From Chloroflexota bacterium (GTDB lineage: Bacteria; Chloroflexota; Dehalococcoidia; Lucifugimonadales; UBA3495), in contig JAQBXL010000008.1 in the NCBI GenBank assembly GCA_027624135.1, positions 1 through 52,443 of the forward strand: DNA of 52,443 nt. Direction: 5' to 3'. The notes below the pieces were generated by a model, which had not been told where the DNA came from, searched no databases, and was given only the letters and a program-made list of their open reading frames with translations. Position 1 is the stretch's first letter. Each line of letters opens with the position of its first letter. Shown one piece after another: positions 39,801 to 49,227 of the stretch. The position numbers and the translations under genes were made by a program.

Positions 39801-41798
39801 GTGACTGAATCGAGACATACAGATGTCAGGCAGGCGGCGGACCGGGCAGTGCGTCAGTCCCAAGATTACTTCCGTCGAACCCAATATCAGGACGGCTATT
39901 GGTGGGGCGAGTTGGAGTCCAACCCGACCATGGAAGCCGAGTATCTGATGTTGTGCTATTTCACGGGCCGGCATGACCCGGAGCGATGGCGCAAAGTCTG
40001 CAACTACATACTCGGCAAACAGCGGAGCGATGGCTCGTGGGGCCAGTACTACGAAGCCCCTGGAGATGTGAGCACTTCGGTGGAGTGTTACTTCGCCCTG
40101 AAACTGGCCGGTCATTCTCCGGACTCGGAACCCCTGCGCAAGGCCCGGGAATTCATACTGGCCAACCGCGGGGTGCCCAAGGTCCGCGTATTCACCAAGA
40201 TATGGCTGGCCCTGTTCGGTCAATGGGACTGGAAAGGCACGCCAAACATGCCACCCGAGATGATTTTTCTGCCATCTTGGGCGCCGTTCAACATCTATGA
40301 ATTCGCCAGTTGGGCCCGCGCCACCGTGGTGCCCATGCTGATCATCCTGACCCACCAACCCCATTGTCCGGTGCCAGAATCGGCCAACATCGATGAACTA
40401 TATCCAGACGGCCGGGATGCCACCGATTACTCCTTGCCCAAACCCACCGGGGGTTTGGGAGTGTCCAAAGCCCTGCACTGGTCGGACAAGCTGGTCGGAC
40501 TCTACCATCGGTTGCCGGTGCATCCACTACGAGGCCACGCAGAGCGCAGGATCTTGCAGTGGATCCTGGAGCATCAAGAGGCCGACGGTTCCTGGGCCGG
40601 GATTCAGCCACCATGGGTTTACTCGCTGATCGCGCTGCATGTCTTGGGTTACGGACCAGAACACGAGGCAGTCAAAAAAGGTTTTCAAGGCTTCGAGGCG
40701 TTCGCCATTGAAGACGAAGATACCTGCACCGTTCAGGCTTGCCTTTCGCCCGTTTGGGACACCTGTATCGCCCAATTAGCCTTGTTGGAATCCGGCATCG
40801 CCCCTGACGACCCCGTGGTCCAAACCTCGGCCAGATGGCTTCTGGACAAACAGATATTCTCGGGCGGCGATTGGCAGGTGCGTGAGAAGGACCTGCGCCC
40901 TGGGGGATGGTCGTTCGAGTTCGATAACCAGCACTACCCCGACATAGATGACGCATCCATCGTCGTCATGGCTTTGAACATGGTTCGTTTGCCGGACGCC
41001 GAAGAACCCCGCCGGGCTGAATCGATCAAGCGGGGTGTGGAATGGATGGCCGGGATGCAATCCAAGAACGGCGGTTGGGCGGCGTTTGACAAAGACAACA
41101 ACAAGCAATACCTGACCAAGATTCCGTTCTCGGATTTTGGCGAGACTCTTGATCCTCCCAGCGTTGACGTCACCGCTCACCTGCTGGAGATGTACGGGCG
41201 GTTGGGCTACACCAGAGAGGATCAGGCCGTTGACCGGGGTTTCAACTACGTGGTTAGCGAGCAAGAAGAGGATGGCTCTTGGTTTGGCCGTTGGGGGGTC
41301 AATTACGTCTATGGAGTCGGTGCTGTGTTGCCGGCGCTGGAAGCCATCGGCGAAGACATGACCCAGCCGTACATCAGAAAGGCCGTGGATTGGATCGTGG
41401 CTCACCAGAATGAGGATGGCGGTTGGGGCGAGAGCTGTGGTTCCTATGTTGACCCGGCTCTTCGGGGCGTGGGACCGAGCACAGCTTCGCAGACTGCCTG
41501 GGCCTTGCTAGGGCTGGTTGCATCCGGAGACCACGGGTGCGAGGCCGCCCGGCGGGGAGTAGAATACCTCGCCAAGACGCAACAGGAAGACGGAGCGTGG
41601 GACGAGCCGTACTTTACTGGCACCGGATTTCCCGGCTACGGAGTGGGCGAGAGGTTAAAGGACCTGCCGGATCCCGGAGAGTCGGGCTACCAGGGTTTGG
41701 ATATGCCGGCCGGTTTCATGATTAATTATCATCTGTACCGTAACTATTGGCCGCTGTTGGCTTTGGGAAGGTATTCCCGAGCCGTTTCCGTAGAGTAG
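39801..41798 (+). CDS. shc: Squalene-hopene cyclase
   Basis: About 665 aa from GTG 39801; QW-type repeats (QQEDGAWDEPYFTGTGFPGYG, NEDGGWGESCGSYVDP), HYPDIDDASIVVMAL at the catalytic-Asp position. The track's 39597 start reads through the hpnA 3' end. Confidence 0.96.
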   Translation: MTESRHTDVRQAADRAVRQSQDYFRRTQYQDGYWWGELESNPTMEAEYLMLCYFTGRHDPERWRKVCNYILGKQRSDGSWGQYYEAPGDVSTSVECYFALKLAGHSPDSEPLRKAREFILANRGVPKVRVFTKIWLALFGQWDWKGTPNMPPEMIFLPSWAPFNIYEFASWARATVVPMLIILTHQPHCPVPESANIDELYPDGRDATDYSLPKPTGGLGVSKALHWSDKLVGLYHRLPVHPLRGHAERRILQWILEHQEADGSWAGIQPPWVYSLIALHVLGYGPEHEAVKKGFQGFEAFAIEDEDTCTVQACLSPVWDTCIAQLALLESGIAPDDPVVQTSARWLLDKQIFSGGDWQVREKDLRPGGWSFEFDNQHYPDIDDASIVVMALNMVRLPDAEEPRRAESIKRGVEWMAGMQSKNGGWAAFDKDNNKQYLTKIPFSDFGETLDPPSVDVTAHLLEMYGRLGYTREDQAVDRGFNYVVSEQEEDGSWFGRWGVNYVYGVGAVLPALEAIGEDMTQPYIRKAVDWIVAHQNEDGGWGESCGSYVDPALRGVGPSTASQTAWALLGLVASGDHGCEAARRGVEYLAKTQQEDGAWDEPYFTGTGFPGYGVGERLKDLPDPGESGYQGLDMPAGFMINYHLYRNYWPLLALGRYSRAVSVE

Positions 41799-41810
41799 GA
41801 GCGCAACGTA

Positions 41811-41879
41811 ATGGCAGACCTAAGAGAAATAATTTCAATGTCGATTCACGCTAAGTTAAAAGGGGGAACTGCATTATGA
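41811..41879 (+). CDS. Candidate 22-aa small ORF translationally coupled to yjbQ
   Basis: ATG...TGA encodes MADLREIISMSIHAKLKGGTAL; TGA overlaps the yjbQ ATG (ATGA); taggag SD about 9 nt upstream. Confidence 0.35.
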   Translation: MADLREIISMSIHAKLKGGTAL

Positions 41880-42319
41880 ACACCAAGTCATTTTGCAAAC
41901 GGTTGGAGACCAAGTGCGCGCCGGAGTTCATCGATATCACAGATTGGGTGGCCCAATGCGTCGTCGATTCCCAGATAGCCCACGGGTTTGCTGTTGTGTA
42001 TTCCAAGCACACCACCGCGGCCATCAAGATCAACGAGAACGAGCCATTGCTGCTGCAAGACATGGCCGTATTTCTGGAGAAGATGTCTCCAAGGGAGAAC
42101 GGCTACCAGCACAATAATTTCGAGATTCGCACCGTCAACATGAACGATGACGAGTCACCCAACGGCCACGCTCACCTGCAACACCTGCTTCTTGGCACCA
42201 GCGAGACGGTGCCGGTGATCGACGGCGAGATGCAGTTCGGAAGATACCAGAGCGTATTCTTCATCGAACTTGACCACCCACGCAGCCGGGAAGTCATGGT
42301 CCAGGTGGTCGGGGAATAG
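41876..42319 (+). CDS. yjbQ: YjbQ / UPF0047 family protein
   Basis: 147 aa; SKHTTAAIKINENEPLLLQDM, NGHAHLQHLLLGTSETVPVIDGEMQFGRYQSVFFIELDHPRSREVMVQVVG. Confidence 0.93.
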   Translation: MNTKSFCKRLETKCAPEFIDITDWVAQCVVDSQIAHGFAVVYSKHTTAAIKINENEPLLLQDMAVFLEKMSPRENGYQHNNFEIRTVNMNDDESPNGHAHLQHLLLGTSETVPVIDGEMQFGRYQSVFFIELDHPRSREVMVQVVGE

Positions 42320-42336
42320 CGAGACCGAACGTTTGT

Positions 42337-42419
42337 ACCCGGATAATGGGCGATCCGAATCCGGGTCTGCCACATCGTGCAAGATGACAACTAGGCGGGC
42401 CAGTGGCACTCTGGCCCGC
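42337..42419 (+). repeat. Two successive hairpins in the yjbQ-hpnD intergenic region
   Basis: ACCCGGAT (42337-42344)/ATCCGGGT (42359-42366); GCGGGCCAG-tggcact-CTGGCCCGC (42395-42403/42411-42419). Confidence 0.75.
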
Positions 42420-42450
42420 TCCCCCGAATCGGGATTCTCCGGTAACTCCT

Positions 42451-43347
42451 ATGCCCACTTCCTCAATAGAACTTAAATCAGAACTTAAATCGGCTTACGA
42501 GGCCTGCCGGACGATCACCCGCCGGGAAGCCAAGAACTTCTACTACGCATTTTTGACCCTCCCAGCGGCCAAGCGCCGCGCCATATATGCCGCATACGCT
42601 TTCTGCCGCCATTGCGATGATTCGGTCGATGAGGAAACCTCGACCGACGCCAAGTTGACGGCGTTGGCCGATCTTCAGTCCAATCTTGACGCCGCTTATT
42701 CTGGCAACCCATCAAGCCCGGTTTTCCTGGCGTTGGCCGACGTCGCACAGCAGTACGAGATTCCCCAAGCCTACTTCCAAGGGGTCATACGGGGCGTCGA
42801 GAGTGATCTGGTTAAGGACCGGTTCCAGAACTTTGACGAACTGCGGGAATATTGCTACCGGGTGGCCTCGGTCGTGGGGCTGATCTGTCTTCAGATCTTT
42901 GGTTACGAGGATGACGACGCCAAGGAGTATGCCGTCGATCTGGGCCTGGCGATGCAGCTGACCAATATCATTCGAGATGTGCGAGAAGACCTGGACATGG
43001 GCCGGGTCTATCTGCCCCAAGACGAGATGGCGCGGTTCGGGTACTCTGAAGAAGACCTGAGGAACGGGGTTCGCAACCAGGCTTTTATGGACCTGATGCA
43101 GTTCCAGTCCCAGCGAGCCAGGGGATACTTTGACTGCGGATTCAAGCTGCTACCGTACCTCACCAGGCGGTCCCGAGCCTGTCCAGCCGTCTTGGGCGCG
43201 CTATACTCCAAAGTGTTGGACCGGATCGAGGCGTCGGAATACAACGTCTTGGAATCTAGGGTGTCACTAAGTAAGTCCGAAAAGATCAAGATAACGGCCC
43301 AGACCTGGTTGGGCAGTATGTTGCCCCTCTCTCGTCCCTTCCGGTAA
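42451..43347 (+). CDS. Squalene/phytoene synthase family protein, HpnD-like
   Basis: 298 aa from ATG 42451; YAFCRHCDDSVDEE and LGLAMQLTNIIRDVREDLDMGRVYLPQDEMARFGYSEEDL. Confidence 0.92.
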   Translation: MPTSSIELKSELKSAYEACRTITRREAKNFYYAFLTLPAAKRRAIYAAYAFCRHCDDSVDEETSTDAKLTALADLQSNLDAAYSGNPSSPVFLALADVAQQYEIPQAYFQGVIRGVESDLVKDRFQNFDELREYCYRVASVVGLICLQIFGYEDDDAKEYAVDLGLAMQLTNIIRDVREDLDMGRVYLPQDEMARFGYSEEDLRNGVRNQAFMDLMQFQSQRARGYFDCGFKLLPYLTRRSRACPAVLGALYSKVLDRIEASEYNVLESRVSLSKSEKIKITAQTWLGSMLPLSRPFR

Positions 43348-43445
43348 TCTCTAATACCAGATCAGGCCAAGCAATCTGCTTGGCTGGATGTTGGAAGATG
43401 ATAAACTGGTGAGTCGATAATCACCGGGGCAGGCGGCAGGATAGG

Positions 43446-44426
43446 ATGGCCCGACAGGGAAAGATAGTAGCCGTAACCGGCGCCTCCGGTTACATCGGCA
43501 CCAAGCTTCTGGAGCTGCTGGAGCAGGAGCCCGGCCTCCAGAAAATTGTGGCTTTCGATGTCAAACCACTATCCGTTCCCATACACAACATCACGGTCTA
43601 CCGCAAAGACGTCTCCAAACCCATCGACGACGAGTTGAACGACCAGGGGGCCACCACCATGGTTCATCTGGCTTTCAACGCCAGCCGCGGCGTCAACCGT
43701 CGCGATGTGGCCGCGATACGCCATGAGAACCTGGACACCTTGCGGTCGGTGTTAGCGTCATGCGTTAGGGCGCGGATTGGGCACCTGATATACCTGAGCT
43801 CCCACACAGTTTATGGGGCACACAGCGATAATCCACTCCCCATTCTTGACGATGCGCCGATGCGGCCGTCGCAAGATTATCCCTATGGCTACGACAATTA
43901 CCTTAATGAACTGGCGCTGGAAGAGTTTGGCCGGGCCCAACAAGATATAAAGATCACGGTACTGAGATCGTGCATCGTTCTGGGGCACGGCGCCGACAAC
44001 TCGGTGACCCAGGCATTTTTCCGCCCGTGGCTCCTGGGCGTGCTGGACGCCAACCCGGCGATGCAGTTCGTCTATGATGATGATCTAGCCAGGGTCATCT
44101 CCATCATCATCCAAAGAGAGACGCCCGGAACGTTCAATGTTGCCGGTGACGGGGTGGTCTATTACCGAGAGATGGCCGAAATCATCAAGAGCAAGCTCAT
44201 CAACCTTCCGGCGCTCCTGGCCTATCCCATGGCTCAATTGTCTTGGGAGCTTCACTTGCAGAGGGACGCCACTTCTCAAGGACTGGACATGGCCCGCTGG
44301 CCGATCATAATGAGCACCGGGAAACTCCATAAGACCATCGGATACCGGTTCTGGCATACGGGATTGGACGCACTGACGGCGTTCGCCAATTCAGCGTATC
44401 TCTACAAGGACCCTGCCCCATTTTAG
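43446..44426 (+). CDS. NAD-dependent epimerase/dehydratase family protein
   Basis: 326 aa; IVAVTGASGYIGTKLLELLEQ, IYLSSHTVYGAHSDNPLPI, YPYGYDNYLNELALEEF. Confidence 0.9.
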   Translation: MARQGKIVAVTGASGYIGTKLLELLEQEPGLQKIVAFDVKPLSVPIHNITVYRKDVSKPIDDELNDQGATTMVHLAFNASRGVNRRDVAAIRHENLDTLRSVLASCVRARIGHLIYLSSHTVYGAHSDNPLPILDDAPMRPSQDYPYGYDNYLNELALEEFGRAQQDIKITVLRSCIVLGHGADNSVTQAFFRPWLLGVLDANPAMQFVYDDDLARVISIIIQRETPGTFNVAGDGVVYYREMAEIIKSKLINLPALLAYPMAQLSWELHLQRDATSQGLDMARWPIIMSTGKLHKTIGYRFWHTGLDALTAFANSAYLYKDPAPF

Positions 44427-44471
44427 AAGCGTCATTTTCTCCAGACTCGATCAGGTATCGACGAGAGACCG

Positions 44472-45395
44472 ATGGTCCAGCCGGCTAATCTGATCATAGA
44501 CACCGATCCTGGAGTGGATGACGCCATTGCTATCTTGATGGCTCTAGCATCACCAGGGGTCGATATCGTTGGATTGACCACGGTAGGTGGAAACGTCCCG
44601 TTGGCCCGGTCCACCCGAAACGCCTTGGCGCTGCTCCAAGCGGCCGGGAGGAGCGATATTCCCGTCGCCAGAGGCGCGACACGGCCCATGCGGGGCAGGT
44701 ACATCTATGCCCCCCAGTTTCATGGCCCAGGTGGACTATCGACCCGTCTGCCCGACCCGATCGCTCAGCCGGTCCCGGAGGGTGCGGTCCAGTTTCTGCA
44801 TAATCATCTGACTCGCCAACCCGGTGGGTTCGTCCTTGTCGCCCTTGGGCCGTTGACCAACCTCGCCCGCCTGATTCGGGAGTGGCCGACCGCATTGGAA
44901 CAGGCAAAGAAGATCGTGATCATGGGCGGGGCGGTAGATACACCTGGCAACGTCACGCCGAAGGCTGAGTTCAATTTCTACAGCGACCCGGTGGCCGCCG
45001 AGATCGTTTTATCGAGTCGACTTCCGGTCACCCTGGTTGATCTGGCAGCCTGCCGTCAGGTCGGCATCAGCCGCGATCAGGCGTTTGGGCTGCGAACCGC
45101 ACACCCCCTTGGCCGGCTGGTCCTCAGCTTGCTAAATGGCTGGTTCCAGCGAGAGCCCAGCCGGGAGAGGTTCGAGTTCTACGACCCATTGGCCTTAGCT
45201 ATAGCCCTGGACCCCGCCATCGCCACAGTCGTCAAGGTGGACCTGGACGTGGGTCTGGAAGAGAACGATTCCTGGGGAGAGACATTGGAAAGCGGCGGTC
45301 CGGGCGAGGTTACGTTGCCTCAAGCCGTGAACGTGCCAAGGTTCTTTGGGATGCTTGAGACTTTCCTGGAGATAGAGGAATTGCCTGTCCAGTAA
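44472..45395 (+). CDS. Nucleoside hydrolase (IUNH family)
   Basis: 307 aa; NLIIDTDPGVDDAIAILMALASPGVDIVGLTTVGGN, LVALGPLTNLARL, VIMGGAVDTPGNVTPKAEFNFYSDPVAAEIVL. Confidence 0.95.
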   Translation: MVQPANLIIDTDPGVDDAIAILMALASPGVDIVGLTTVGGNVPLARSTRNALALLQAAGRSDIPVARGATRPMRGRYIYAPQFHGPGGLSTRLPDPIAQPVPEGAVQFLHNHLTRQPGGFVLVALGPLTNLARLIREWPTALEQAKKIVIMGGAVDTPGNVTPKAEFNFYSDPVAAEIVLSSRLPVTLVDLAACRQVGISRDQAFGLRTAHPLGRLVLSLLNGWFQREPSRERFEFYDPLALAIALDPAIATVVKVDLDVGLEENDSWGETLESGGPGEVTLPQAVNVPRFFGMLETFLEIEELPVQ

Positions 45396-45400
45396 AGACT

Positions 45401-45500
45401 CCTTCGACAGGCTCAGGATGAGCGGATGCAGGGCAATCAAATACGTCAATTTCAGATCATGAGCGGAATCACGGGAACCTTGCAACTCCCCCTCATCCTG
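45401..45500. repeat. REP-like extragenic sequence (CCTTCGACAGGCTCAGGATGAGCGG) with inverted partial copy CTCATCCTG
   Basis: CAGGATGAG at 45414-45422 and CTCATCCTG at 45492-45500. The motif resembles CCTTCGACAGGCTCAGGATGAG repeats familiar from environmental bacterial genomes (recollection, not searched). Confidence 0.5.
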
Positions 45501-45677
45501 GGTTGCGCAATCGCCACCGACACGCGTTTTGGCTACGGGGATTGTTGTTCTAGGGGTGGGCGATTGGATTCATAGACTTTAGGATGCTGCATGATTCCCA
45601 CCGAGTCGGGAACTTTTGACTGGTCTGTATCGTCATTAGTAGATCAGAGAATGATTTGTTAAACCCGGAGCGACGAT

Positions 45678-47243
45678 ATGACCCGAATGATCTCTTTCGC
45701 AGCTGTCATGGCTTTAGCCATATCCGTCTTCGCCGTGCTGGCCGTTGCCGAGTCTGCGGTGGCCTGTGGTGGCTTCTTTTGTCAGAACTCCCCCGTAGAT
45801 CAAAACGCCGAGCGCATAATCTTCACCCAAAACAAAGATGGCACTACCTCGGCCTATATCCAGATTCAGTACACCGGCTCAGCATCCAGTTTCTCCTGGA
45901 TTCTGCCTCTGCCAGAGGCCATTGGCCCCGAGGATATTGAAGTTCCCGAGGACGCTATGGCGGCCTTTACTGAGCTGGAGGTGGCGACTGATCCAGTATT
46001 CATTCCGCCGGAGTTGCCCGAATGCGCCAGAGTGCAGATGTCAGTCATGGCAGTAGCCCAGTCCGCCGCTCAGGAAGATGGGGTTGAGATTTTCGCAAGC
46101 GGTGAGGTGGGGCCCTACGGATTCGACGTAATCGGGTCGGCGAATCCCGACGCGCTAGTAGAGTGGTTGCGCGAAAACGAGTACTGGGTCACAGAGGAAA
46201 TGGAGCCTCTGATCAACGTCTACGTCGAGGAACAATTCGTCTTCTTGGCTATGCGCCTCCTGCCGGGTCAAGGAGCGCAGGATGTCCAACCGGTCAAGAT
46301 TACCTACCCATCTGAGAGGCCTATGATTCCTCTTCGACTGACGGCCGTAGCAGCAAACCCAGACATGGCAGTGATGACCTGGTTCTACGCTGATAGTCAG
46401 GCGGCGCCGATGAATTACGCCAAGATGGAAATTGCTGATGAAGACCTAACTCTCTCCCTTTTCGGCCGCAGCAACTACCGTCAGCTAATGAGCGACCGCG
46501 CCGACGAATTCGGCGGTCATGCCTTCATCACCGAGTACGCAGCCCCCACACAAGAGTTGCGAGTCACTCATCCATTGCTTCGTGACCTGGGAAACAGATA
46601 CCCCTACGTGACCCGCCTAAACACTGTCATATCGCCATTGGAGATGACCGTCGACCCTGTATTCGATTACGACCCACAGCTCAAGGATGTATCGAATATC
46701 CACGACCTGTCGGCAATGACGGGATTGTTCGACTGCGAGCGGAGCAGCGGCATCAACACTTCCGCAAGTCAGACCAAGGTAACAGACGATTGTCAGGACC
46801 CTTCGGCCTCTGATTCTCAATCGGTCTCCCTAACCTTGGGTGTGTCAGATGTCTCAGGCACATTTGATGAAATTATGGAGTTGATGGCCGACTTGGGTGG
46901 CGTGCTGGGCCGGTCCAGCCTGTCAGTGCAGACGGGAGAGGATAGCGGGTTCTTGTCCTTTAGCGTCGACCGGAATGAACTTCAATCTGCCTTGGAATCT
47001 ATCGAAGGCCAGGGAAAAGTACAACTTAAAGAGCTGCGAGAAAGCTTGGCCCCCCTGGATGGTGAGGACCGATCCCCGGATGGAACGAACGCCCGCATCG
47101 ACGTGTCGCTGATCGAAGATACGTCTTCTAAAACAGGACTGATCGTCGCGATTGCGGCGCCTAGTGCAGTAGCATTTATTGTTCTTCTGGCCGGCCTCTT
47201 CTTTCTAACTTACCGGCTTGGAAGCCGCCGCGTGAGAAATTAG
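45678..47243 (+). CDS. DUF2330 family secreted/membrane-anchored protein
   Basis: 521 aa; signal peptide then ACGGFFCQNSPVDQNAERIIFTQNKDGTTSAYIQIQYTGSASSFSWILPLPE; C-terminal TM LIVAIAAPSAVAFIVLLAGLFFLTYRLGSRRVRN. Confidence 0.88.
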   Translation: MTRMISFAAVMALAISVFAVLAVAESAVACGGFFCQNSPVDQNAERIIFTQNKDGTTSAYIQIQYTGSASSFSWILPLPEAIGPEDIEVPEDAMAAFTELEVATDPVFIPPELPECARVQMSVMAVAQSAAQEDGVEIFASGEVGPYGFDVIGSANPDALVEWLRENEYWVTEEMEPLINVYVEEQFVFLAMRLLPGQGAQDVQPVKITYPSERPMIPLRLTAVAANPDMAVMTWFYADSQAAPMNYAKMEIADEDLTLSLFGRSNYRQLMSDRADEFGGHAFITEYAAPTQELRVTHPLLRDLGNRYPYVTRLNTVISPLEMTVDPVFDYDPQLKDVSNIHDLSAMTGLFDCERSSGINTSASQTKVTDDCQDPSASDSQSVSLTLGVSDVSGTFDEIMELMADLGGVLGRSSLSVQTGEDSGFLSFSVDRNELQSALESIEGQGKVQLKELRESLAPLDGEDRSPDGTNARIDVSLIEDTSSKTGLIVAIAAPSAVAFIVLLAGLFFLTYRLGSRRVRN

Positions 47244-47425
47244 AGAAAATACACGGGTCTTATCTCGGGGGCAGGCCATTTCGGCTCGCGTCCGACTTAG
47301 CGCGGCGCCACCAAACAATCGCGGTCAGGGTCGCATTTACACTATGATTTGGACGCCTGCCGGACCAATCCTCTATTGATGAATGGTTGGTGTAATGCCT
47401 GGGTCGGGTTCCTTTTGGCTACATG

Positions 47426-48826
47426 CTAGAGTGGCAATGTCTCTAGTGTTAGGTCGCCCGCCAGCCCGTCTTGCAAGATGTCCAGCATTGGGAAATCCCA
47501 CTCGGTGACGAATGTGATGGCTGTGCCGTCGCGTCCCATGCGCGCGGTTCTCCCAATGCGGTGGACGTACTCTTCCAGGTTTTGGGGCATGTCGTAGTTG
47601 ACAACGTGGGAGATCTGCGGAATATCCAGGCCCCGGGCAGCTACATTGGTAGCCACAAGCACCCTGAGTTCCCCGGTGTGAAATGACCGCATAGCGGAGT
47701 TTCGTTCCGATTGTATCAGGCCACCATGAATCCCCGCAGCGGCGATGCCTTGCCGCTGCAGCGCTTGAGCCAGATTATCTACGCCGGCTTTGGTTCTTCG
47801 GAATATAAGGACCTTCCCATCATTCACCTCGGTTTTTAGCAGCTTAACGAATGAACGCGTCCGGTCCTGTTCCAGCACCTCGTAGTACACCTGGCGTACG
47901 TCTGGTGCGGTTTCAATCTCACTGCCTATTCGTATCCAAACCGGTGACCGCATGTGGCGGCCGACGATTCGGCGAATAAGAGAGGGCATTGTGGCAGAGA
48001 ATAGGGCGGTCTGCCGGTTTTTGGGCGTATGCCACAGGATCCGCTCGATATCCGGCAAAAAGCCGATGTCTAGCATCTCGTCGGCCTCGTCCAGTACTAC
48101 GGTGCGAACAGATTCTAGCCGTAAAGTCCCTTTACCAATGTGATCCAATACCCGGCCGGGAGTACCCACAACTATATGAGCATTGCGATTGATCGCCGCA
48201 ATCTGCCTGGCGATGGGTTGTCCTCCGTAGCAAGCGACCACTCCCAGGCGACGGAACTGGCTCAGGCGAACTAGTTCATCGCGGACCTGCATCGCCAGTT
48301 CGCGAGTCGGAACCAGTATCAACCCTTGAATGGAATTCTGTGAGGGGTCTGCCTGTTCCACCAAGGGAATCCCAAAAGCGGCGGTTTTCCCAGTGCCCGT
48401 GTGGGCTTGGCCCACCACATCGTTGCCAGCTAAGAGCGGCCCGATGCAATCGGTTTGGATTGGGGTGGGTTCATCGTAGCCAATCGTTTTGAGGGCGAGG
48501 GCGACATCGTGACTTACTTCCTGAGTGCCGAACCAATACGGGCCTGGTCCATCGAGAATCGGGAGTGTCGGCTTTTTTACGGCTGGTTTATTCCGGCTTC
48601 GTCGATTATCTGCCTCAACACGGCCTGCATTGTTGTGGCCTGGATCGTTAGGGAGAGAAGTTACTTTAGGGACCTGCTCAACCTGGAGTAGAGGAGTGGA
48701 AGCCACTTGAAGGGTTTGCTCGGCTTGGGGTGGGGAAATGGAGGCAGGGTCTTGATCCCTACGCCATGGACGGCGATGCCACCACCGGGACTGGCGATTA
48801 GGAGGCGTTGACGCCTGCGATGTCAT
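47426..48826 (-). CDS. DEAD-box RNA helicase
   Basis: 466 aa; GYDEPTPIQTDCIGPLLAGNDVVGQAHTGTGKTAAFGIPL, VLDEADEMLDIGF, ALFSATMP, VATNVAARGLDIPQISHVVNYDMPQNLEEYVHRIGRTARMGRDG. Confidence 0.97.
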   Translation of the reverse strand: MTSQASTPPNRQSRWWHRRPWRRDQDPASISPPQAEQTLQVASTPLLQVEQVPKVTSLPNDPGHNNAGRVEADNRRSRNKPAVKKPTLPILDGPGPYWFGTQEVSHDVALALKTIGYDEPTPIQTDCIGPLLAGNDVVGQAHTGTGKTAAFGIPLVEQADPSQNSIQGLILVPTRELAMQVRDELVRLSQFRRLGVVACYGGQPIARQIAAINRNAHIVVGTPGRVLDHIGKGTLRLESVRTVVLDEADEMLDIGFLPDIERILWHTPKNRQTALFSATMPSLIRRIVGRHMRSPVWIRIGSEIETAPDVRQVYYEVLEQDRTRSFVKLLKTEVNDGKVLIFRRTKAGVDNLAQALQRQGIAAAGIHGGLIQSERNSAMRSFHTGELRVLVATNVAARGLDIPQISHVVNYDMPQNLEEYVHRIGRTARMGRDGTAITFVTEWDFPMLDILQDGLAGDLTLETLPL

Positions 48827-49227
48827 GGGGTCGGAGTTGCGTCTGTTAAATATGATGCTTTTTTCCTTGTTATCTCACTGCAGTAATCTTGATTTTACAC
48901 CTTCGCCGATTTTTTAGTATTCGAGAACTCTTCTTTCCCAGCTCTCTGGGAGCATCCAGGGGTCACTCAGGACCAGCGGCGAGACTTGGTCAGGGAAGTA
49001 TTGGATGGAATCTGGCTTCGTTATGGCAAGCTCGTTGCTGTGAAACCGGGGTCGGAGTACGCCCCTTGATTCGCGTACAATATCTGGAGTGAAAACCACC
49101 AAGTCGGTGACGACCGCTCATCCTGACAAAGGTTACGCAAATTACCCTTTGCGGTTCACTCTGACCAGGACTTTGGTTAAGCGTCCGAAGTCGAGAGTCT
49201 CCTCGGATATACCCGGCGATGGGGCAA

